A DNA stretch of 9,625 bases from Burkholderia gladioli (lineage in GTDB: Bacteria > Pseudomonadota > Gammaproteobacteria > Burkholderiales > Burkholderiaceae): contig WNEB01000049.1 in assembly GCA_009914575.1 (NCBI GenBank), positions 1 to 9,625 of the forward strand. Reading direction: 5' to 3'. Below the pieces are notes generated by a model. That model was not told where the DNA came from, did not search any database, and saw only the letters and a program-made list of their open reading frames with translations. The position numbers and the translations under genes are program-made. This document shows, one piece after another, positions 6,839 through 9,625 of this stretch; within the stretch, counting starts at the first letter, position 1, and each line of letters opens with the position of its first letter.

Positions 6839-7687
6839 ATGAACGCCGCCGCCTTCACCGCCGCCGCGCTGCTGCGCGCCTCGCCGCTCGACGCCGTCGA
6901 CGCGCGCATCCTGCTCGGCCACGCGCTCGGCTGGACTCGCACGCAGCTGATCACGCGCGCCGACGCGCCGCTCGATGCGGCTGCCGCCGCGCGCTATCTC
7001 GCGCTAGAAGCGCGCCGGCTGGCCGGCGCGCCGGTCGCGCAGCTGGTCGGTTCGCGCGAATTCTTCGGCCTGGCGTTCGACGTCACGCCCGACGTGCTGA
7101 TTCCGCGCCCCGACACCGAGGTGCTGGTGGAAGCGGCGCTCGACGCGCTCGACGGCATCGCCATGCCGGCGGTGCTCGATCTCGGCACCGGCAGCGGCGC
7201 GGTGGCCGTGGCGATCGCCTCGGCGCGGCCCGACGCGCGCGTCTGGGCGCTCGACCGCTCGCCGGCCGCGCTGGCCGTGGCGCGCGGCAACGCGCGCAAG
7301 CTGCTCGACCCGGCCCGCCCCGGCGGCCCGCTGCAGTTCCTCGACAGCGACTGGTACGGCGCGCTCGACCCGGCCGCGCGCTTCCACGCGATCGTCAGCA
7401 ATCCGCCGTACATCGCGCGGCACGATCCGCATCTCGACCAGGGCGCCCTGCGTTTCGAGCCGCGCGGCGCGCTGACCGACGACGCCGACGGCCTCAGCGC
7501 GATCCGCCAAATCGCGGCCGGCGCGCCGGCCTTCCTGCTGCCGCGCGGCGAGCTCTGGATCGAGCACGGCTACGACCAGGCCGCCGCGGTGCGCGAGATC
7601 GTGGCCGCCGCCGGGTTCGGCGAGGTCGCCTCGCTCGCCGATCTCGCCGGAATCGAACGCGCCACCGGCGGTCGGCGACCCGCCTGA
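6839..7687 (+). CDS. prmC: Release factor glutamine N5-methyltransferase
   Basis: Methylates the glutamine of the GGQ motif in release factors RF1 and RF2 using S-adenosylmethionine, which raises termination efficiency. The 282-residue product has an N-terminal helical substrate-binding domain (about 1-80) and a Rossmann methyltransferase domain. Motifs seen are FFGLAFDVTPDVLIPRPDTE (75-94), the SAM-binding DLGTGSGAVA (114-123), acidic ALDRS (137-141) and the catalytic NPPY (188-191). The ATG lies 23 bp after the prfA stop with no strong ribosome site, so it is probably read from the prfA transcript. Old name hemK; it has no role in heme synthesis. Confidence 0.96.
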   Translation: MNAAAFTAAALLRASPLDAVDARILLGHALGWTRTQLITRADAPLDAAAAARYLALEARRLAGAPVAQLVGSREFFGLAFDVTPDVLIPRPDTEVLVEAALDALDGIAMPAVLDLGTGSGAVAVAIASARPDARVWALDRSPAALAVARGNARKLLDPARPGGPLQFLDSDWYGALDPAARFHAIVSNPPYIARHDPHLDQGALRFEPRGALTDDADGLSAIRQIAAGAPAFLLPRGELWIEHGYDQAAAVREIVAAAGFGEVASLADLAGIERATGGRRPA

Positions 7688-7694
7688 CGGCGCT

Positions 7695-7710
7695 CCGGGC
7701 AAACGCCCGG
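7695..7710 (+). terminator. Possible weak hairpin after prmC
   Basis: CCGGGC (7695-7700), loop AAAC, GCCCGG (7705-7710) is a perfect 6-bp stem 8 bp after the prmC stop. No T-tract follows, so it may be only an attenuator or an RNA 3' end, or nothing. Confidence 0.3.
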
Positions 7711-7747
7711 GCCGCCGCGAGCGCCGGTCGGCACCGCCGAAATCCAG

Positions 7748-7753
7748 TATCAT
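7748..7753 (+). promoter_or_regulatory. Weak candidate -10 box before grxD
   Basis: TATCAT lies 33 bp before the grxD start, in a locally A/T-richer patch. No convincing -35 box is visible 16-18 bp upstream. With the hairpin after prmC it hints that grxD-ubiX may have its own transcript. Confidence 0.25.
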
Positions 7754-7786
7754 TTCCGTTCTCAGCCCCGCATCAGCAAGGTCATC

Positions 7787-8098
7787 ATGGATACCCAACA
7801 ACGCATCAAGCAAATCGTCGACGAAAACCAGGTCGTGCTCTTCATGAAGGGCACCGCGCAGTTCCCGATGTGCGGCTTCTCGGGCCGCGCCATCCAGATC
7901 CTCAAGGCCTGCGGCGTCGATCAGATCAAGACCGTCAACGTGCTCGAAGACGAACAGATCCGCCAGGGCATCAAGGATTTCTCGAACTGGCCGACCATCC
8001 CGCAGCTCTACGTGCAGGGCGAATTCGTCGGCGGTTCCGACATCATGATGGAGATGTACCAGTCCGGCGAACTGCAGCAACTGTTCGCGGCTGCCTGA
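7787..8098 (+). CDS. grxD: Monothiol glutaredoxin, CGFS type (Grx4/GrxD)
   Basis: Binds and transfers [2Fe-2S] clusters as a glutathione-ligated dimer, often with BolA-type partners; it is not mainly a disulfide reductase. The 103-residue length is normal for the single-domain bacterial form. Active-site CGFS is at 29-32, with Lys21 (FMKGT) and WPTIPQLY (68-75) for glutathione binding and GGSD (82-85) at the end of the glutathione pocket. AAGG at 7778-7781, 5 bases before the ATG, is the clearest ribosome site in this half of the window. ubiX starts 10 bp after its stop. Confidence 0.97.
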   Translation: MDTQQRIKQIVDENQVVLFMKGTAQFPMCGFSGRAIQILKACGVDQIKTVNVLEDEQIRQGIKDFSNWPTIPQLYVQGEFVGGSDIMMEMYQSGELQQLFAAA

Positions 8099-8108
8099 TC
8101 CGTCCCGC

Positions 8109-8705
8109 ATGGAAGCACGCCCCGCGCCGCCGCGGCGCCTGATCGTCGCGATCACCGGCGCGACGGGCGCGATCTACGGGATCCGCCTGCTCGACCTGCT
8201 GCGCACGTCGGGCGGCGTCGAAACCCATCTGCTCGTATCGGCCGCGGGCTGGCTCAACATCCAGCACGAACTGAAGCTCTCGAAGGACGAGGTCCATGCG
8301 CGGGCGGACGTCGTCCATTCGGTACGCGACGTGGGCGCCAGCATTGCGTCCGGCTCGTTCGCGACCGACGGCATGGCGATCGCGCCCTGTTCGATGAAGA
8401 CGCTCGCGAGCGTCGCGCACGGGCTGTCCGACAACCTGATCGCCCGCGCCGCCGACGTCGTGCTCAAGGAGCGCCGCCGGCTCGTGCTGATGGTGCGCGA
8501 AACGCCGTTCAACCTCGCGCATCTGCGCAACATGACGGCCGTGACCGAAATGGGCGGCATCGTGTTTCCGCCGCTACCGGCGTTCTACGCCATGCCCGCC
8601 TCGATCGACGAGCTCGTTGATCACACCGTCACGCGCGTGATCGACCTGTTCGGCATCGGCGCGCCGCGCACCGCACCGTGGAACGGCATCCGCACGCCGG
8701 ACTGA
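8109..8705 (+). CDS. ubiX: Flavin prenyltransferase UbiX
   Basis: Joins a dimethylallyl group to FMN to make prenylated FMN, the cofactor of UbiD decarboxylases (here most likely 4-hydroxy-3-polyprenylbenzoate decarboxylation in ubiquinone synthesis). The 198-residue Rossmann-like flavoprotein shows GATGAIYG (17-24), SGSF (81-84), APCSMKT (92-98), NLIARAADV and KERR (120-123) followed by RETPF (130-134), then Tyr160 in PAFYAMP. Lys120, Arg130, Glu131 and Tyr160 align with Lys129, Arg139, Glu140 and Tyr169 of Pseudomonas UbiX at constant offset. No ubiD is in the window. The ATG is 10 bp after grxD, implying cotranscription. The MITE lies 65 bp after its stop, so the gene is untouched. Confidence 0.95.
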   Translation: MEARPAPPRRLIVAITGATGAIYGIRLLDLLRTSGGVETHLLVSAAGWLNIQHELKLSKDEVHARADVVHSVRDVGASIASGSFATDGMAIAPCSMKTLASVAHGLSDNLIARAADVVLKERRRLVLMVRETPFNLAHLRNMTAVTEMGGIVFPPLPAFYAMPASIDELVDHTVTRVIDLFGIGAPRTAPWNGIRTPD

Positions 8706-8762
8706 TTCCCCCGCACGCCATACCGCCCGACCCGGCGCTGGCGCGCACCGATTGACAACCAC

Positions 8763-8770
8763 AAAGAATC
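8763..8770. repeat. Left target-site duplication of MITE copy 2
   Basis: AAAGAATC directly precedes the left terminal repeat and is repeated exactly at 9044-9051. With one more matching base (C) outside on each side, the shared stretch could also be written as 9 bp; 8 bp makes the two element ends symmetrical. Confidence 0.85.
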
Positions 8771-8795
8771 GGCTCTCTTGAAATTTGAGTGGGTG
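8771..8795. repeat. Left terminal inverted repeat of MITE copy 2
   Basis: Begins GGCTCTCTTGAA and ends GAGTGGGTG. Compared with the reverse complement of 9019-9043 it differs at three positions (2, 13 and 16). Confidence 0.88.
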
Positions 8796-8921
8796 AAAAG
8801 GGCCGCCGGGGTACGAAAACCTACGTCGCAAAACGGTATCTTCCCACCCCTAGCCCCGCCCCAAGGCGGGGAAGTCCTCGCCGCCGGACGGGCTAGGGGC
8901 CAGGCGGCGCAAGGCTTTGCC

Positions 8922-8939
8922 TGGCCCGAGTGGCCCGAG
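8922..8939. repeat. 9-bp tandem duplication inside MITE copy 2
   Basis: TGGCCCGAG occurs twice in a row (8922-8930 and 8931-8939). The copy at the window start has it once (near 37-45), so this is a recent slippage event that distinguishes the two copies. Confidence 0.85.
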
Positions 8940-9018
8940 CCCTCAAGCGTGCTCGTAGATTTCTCCGCATCAAGGGTTCGCTGCGCCGGGCTTCGCCCGC
9001 CCTTGACCTGGAAAAATC

Positions 9019-9043
9019 CACCCACTCGAAATTCAAGAGAGGC
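9019..9043. repeat. Right terminal inverted repeat of MITE copy 2
   Basis: Identical to 124-148 at the end of copy 1 and inverted to 8771-8795. It ends in GAGAGGC, followed directly by the duplicated target. Confidence 0.88.
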
Positions 9044-9051
9044 AAAGAATC
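9044..9051. repeat. Right target-site duplication of MITE copy 2
   Basis: AAAGAATC, identical to 8763-8770. Removing the element and one copy restores an intergenic region of about 145 bp between ubiX and the dioxygenase start. Confidence 0.85.
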
Positions 9052-9073
9052 AATCAAATCCTTCCGCGACGAT

Positions 9074-9101
9074 TTATCAAATGACCGGATCTCTCTATAG
9101 T
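9074..9101 (+). promoter_or_regulatory. Candidate sigma-70 promoter of the dioxygenase gene
   Basis: TTATCA (9074-9079) and TATAGT (9096-9101) are spaced by 16 bp and lie 30 bp before the ATG. Both boxes are outside the MITE, so the native promoter probably survived the insertion. Confidence 0.5.
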
Positions 9102-9116
9102 CGAAACCAATTCGAC
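9100..9116. promoter_or_regulatory. Inverted repeat overlapping the -10 box, possible operator
   Basis: GTCGAA (9100-9105), spacer ACCAA, TTCGAC (9111-9116) is a perfect 6-bp dyad. It overlaps the last bases of the -10 box and the likely transcription start, a position typical of repressor sites. The cognate regulator is not in the window. Confidence 0.4.
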
Positions 9117-9131
9117 ATCGAGGTCCCCGTC

Positions 9132-9391
9132 ATGAACCGCCTTCCGTCGCTCTACCTGTCCCACGGCGCGCCCACGCTGCCGATCGATCCCGCCCTGCCC
9201 CCTCCACCGCGTTCACGCATCTCGGCGGCGAGCTGCCGCGCCCGAACGCGGTGCTGATGCTGTCGGCGCACTGGAACACGCTCGCACCGGTCGTCAGCGT
9301 CACGCGGCAGCCGGAAACGATCCACGATTTCTACGGCTTTCCGCGCGCGCTCTACGAATTGCGCTATCCGGCGCCGGGCGCGCCCGAGCTG
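9132..9391 (+). pseudogene. DODA-type extradiol ring-cleaving dioxygenase, frameshifted and truncated
   Basis: The family (LigB-like, including E. coli YgiD, a 4,5-DOPA extradiol dioxygenase) opens catechol rings or has related activity and is normally about 260 residues; only about 85 codons remain. The ATG at 9132 follows GAGG (9120-9123) at normal spacing. Frame one gives [19 protein letters not shown] with the metal-site His of SHGAP. After a C5 run (9198-9202) the reading moves to another frame, where [21 protein letters not shown] carries the second typical His (SAHW), then [20 protein letters not shown]. One lost base explains the shift. Similarity stops near 9391, where insertion-sequence DNA begins. 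The exact family substrate cannot be told. Confidence 0.8.
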
Positions 9392-9625
9392 GGCGGTGTC
9401 CCATTCGTAGTTGAAGGTTGGGACGGCGGGGTTTCATAGATTAGGCAGACTTCCGATCATGGTCAACGCGTTTTTCGAGTGATCGATGCAGGGCGACGGC
9501 GAGGATCCAGAGGTCGTTGGCACCACCGAGCTTGCGGAAGCGCTTCTCCGCTTCCAGGAAACCGGTGGCCGCCCAGCGCATCGCCATGTCGGCGTCGCGA
9601 TAGCGATGGACCCGGCCACTCACGC
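9392..9625 (-). mobile_element. End of an insertion sequence, continuing beyond the window
   Basis: Dioxygenase similarity stops near 9391 and a minus-strand transposase-like reading frame ends at 9441, so the element's 3' side lies here. Its end is probably the GGTGTCCCATTC sequence at 9395-9406; the exact base and any target duplication cannot be fixed without the other end. GTCCCA (9398-9403) and TGGGAC (9419-9424) form an inverted pair near the tip. Family not assigned. Confidence 0.65.
9441..9625 (-). CDS. Transposase-like protein, C-terminal end only
   Basis: The last 60 or so residues of a protein that enters from the right edge; the stop is TAA at 9441-9443. The tail includes GRVHRYRDADMAMRW and then FLEAEKRFRKLGGANDLW, which resembles the C-terminal ends of insertion-sequence transposases (RW plus an EAEKxFRK helix and a GxxDLW motif). 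The catalytic region is outside the window, so I cannot name the family. The context (abrupt start inside a broken gene) supports a mobile-element origin. Confidence 0.6.
   Translation of the reverse strand, partial: VSGRVHRYRDADMAMRWAATGFLEAEKRFRKLGGANDLWILAVALHRSLEKRVDHDRKSA

Larger units (their letters stand above)
8771..9043. mobile_element. MITE-like non-autonomous element, copy 2 (complete, 273 bp)
   Basis: A 273-bp element bounded by imperfect 25-bp terminal inverted repeats (22 of 25 matching) and a perfect 8-bp target duplication. It encodes no transposase. The interior holds several inverted repeats: CCCCTAGCCC/GGGCTAGGGG (8847-8856 and 8890-8899), CCCCGCC/GGCGGGG (8854-8871), GGCCAGGC/GCCTGGCC (8898-8926) and TCAAGGG/CCCTTGA (8970-9006). 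The outer bases GGCTCT and the 8-bp duplication fit what I recall of ISL3-family ends, so an ISL3-type transposase might move it; this is inference. It lies between ubiX and the dioxygenase remnant, 88 bp before the latter's ATG. Confidence 0.88.

Noticed and set aside
7004..8155. 383-codon minus-strand open frame over prmC and grxD
   Set aside because: Antisense shadow crossing two well-supported plus-strand genes and their gap.
8752..8757. Perfect TTGACA just before the MITE as a promoter
   Set aside because: No acceptable -10 box lies 16-18 bp downstream, either with the MITE present or with it removed in silico.
9003..9033. Outward promoter at the right end of the MITE (TTGACC as -35)
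   Set aside because: The -10 region reads CGAAAT or similar, too poor to support a promoter call.
1..9043. Composite transposon made of two MITE copies and the genes between them
   Set aside because: The cargo is a standard chromosomal housekeeping block, and each element appears to be an independent insertion: copy 2 has its own 8-bp duplication and copy 1 sits inside ettA.
8778..9257. Possible real protein encoded by the MITE with the dioxygenase N-terminus
   Set aside because: Only a TTG could start it, there is no ribosome site, and no family is recognisable; it is kept as a finding about frame, not called as a gene.
1..9625. CRISPR array, tRNA, rRNA or toxin-antitoxin genes
   Set aside because: No regularly spaced direct repeats, no tRNA-like clover structure or rRNA signature, and no small gene pair of such type were seen on either strand.

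Overview
The window looks like a chromosomal segment of a high-GC betaproteobacterium, most likely Burkholderia sensu lato. The grounds are strong G/C bias at third codon positions, the gene order hemA-prfA-prmC-grxD-ubiX, and the protein sequences themselves (for example a PrfA beginning [11 protein letters not shown]). The species call is inference; no search was run.

Layout, left to right. (1) Positions 1-148 are the right-hand part of a short non-coding repeat element. It sits exactly against the C-terminal half of an ABC-F gene of the EttA type (149-963), which has lost its N-terminal half from this window and also carries a late frameshift and an altered ABC signature motif. (2) A bidirectional terminator (996-1025) separates this remnant from a minus-strand operon. 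In transcription order the operon holds a small three-helix membrane protein, an aminopeptidase P family Xaa-Pro peptidase and a HAD-superfamily hydrolase. (3) A 575-bp divergent intergenic region (3785-4359) carries a promoter for each side. (4) The plus-strand housekeeping series follows: glutamyl-tRNA reductase (hemA), release factor 1 (prfA), the release-factor glutamine methyltransferase (prmC), the monothiol CGFS glutaredoxin (grxD) and flavin prenyltransferase (ubiX). All five look intact. (5) A complete 273-bp copy of the same repeat element (8771-9043) has imperfect 25-bp terminal inverted repeats and a perfect 8-bp target duplication. (6) Beyond it is a broken DODA-type extradiol dioxygenase gene (frameshifted, then cut off), followed by the end of an insertion sequence whose transposase runs in on the minus strand from outside the window.

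How the genes work together. HemA makes the first committed precursor of tetrapyrroles. PrfA and PrmC are a direct functional pair: PrmC methylates the glutamine of the GGQ motif that PrfA carries at residues 233-235. GrxD handles [2Fe-2S] clusters. UbiX makes the prenylated flavin used by UbiD decarboxylases in ubiquinone synthesis. The peptidase operon is degradative and probably independent.

No new defence or metabolic system is visible. The most notable content is the short non-autonomous transposable element (a MITE), seen twice in nearly identical form, and the repeated damage to the two genes that flank the intact housekeeping block. Together these suggest a genome with active small mobile elements and ongoing pseudogene formation.
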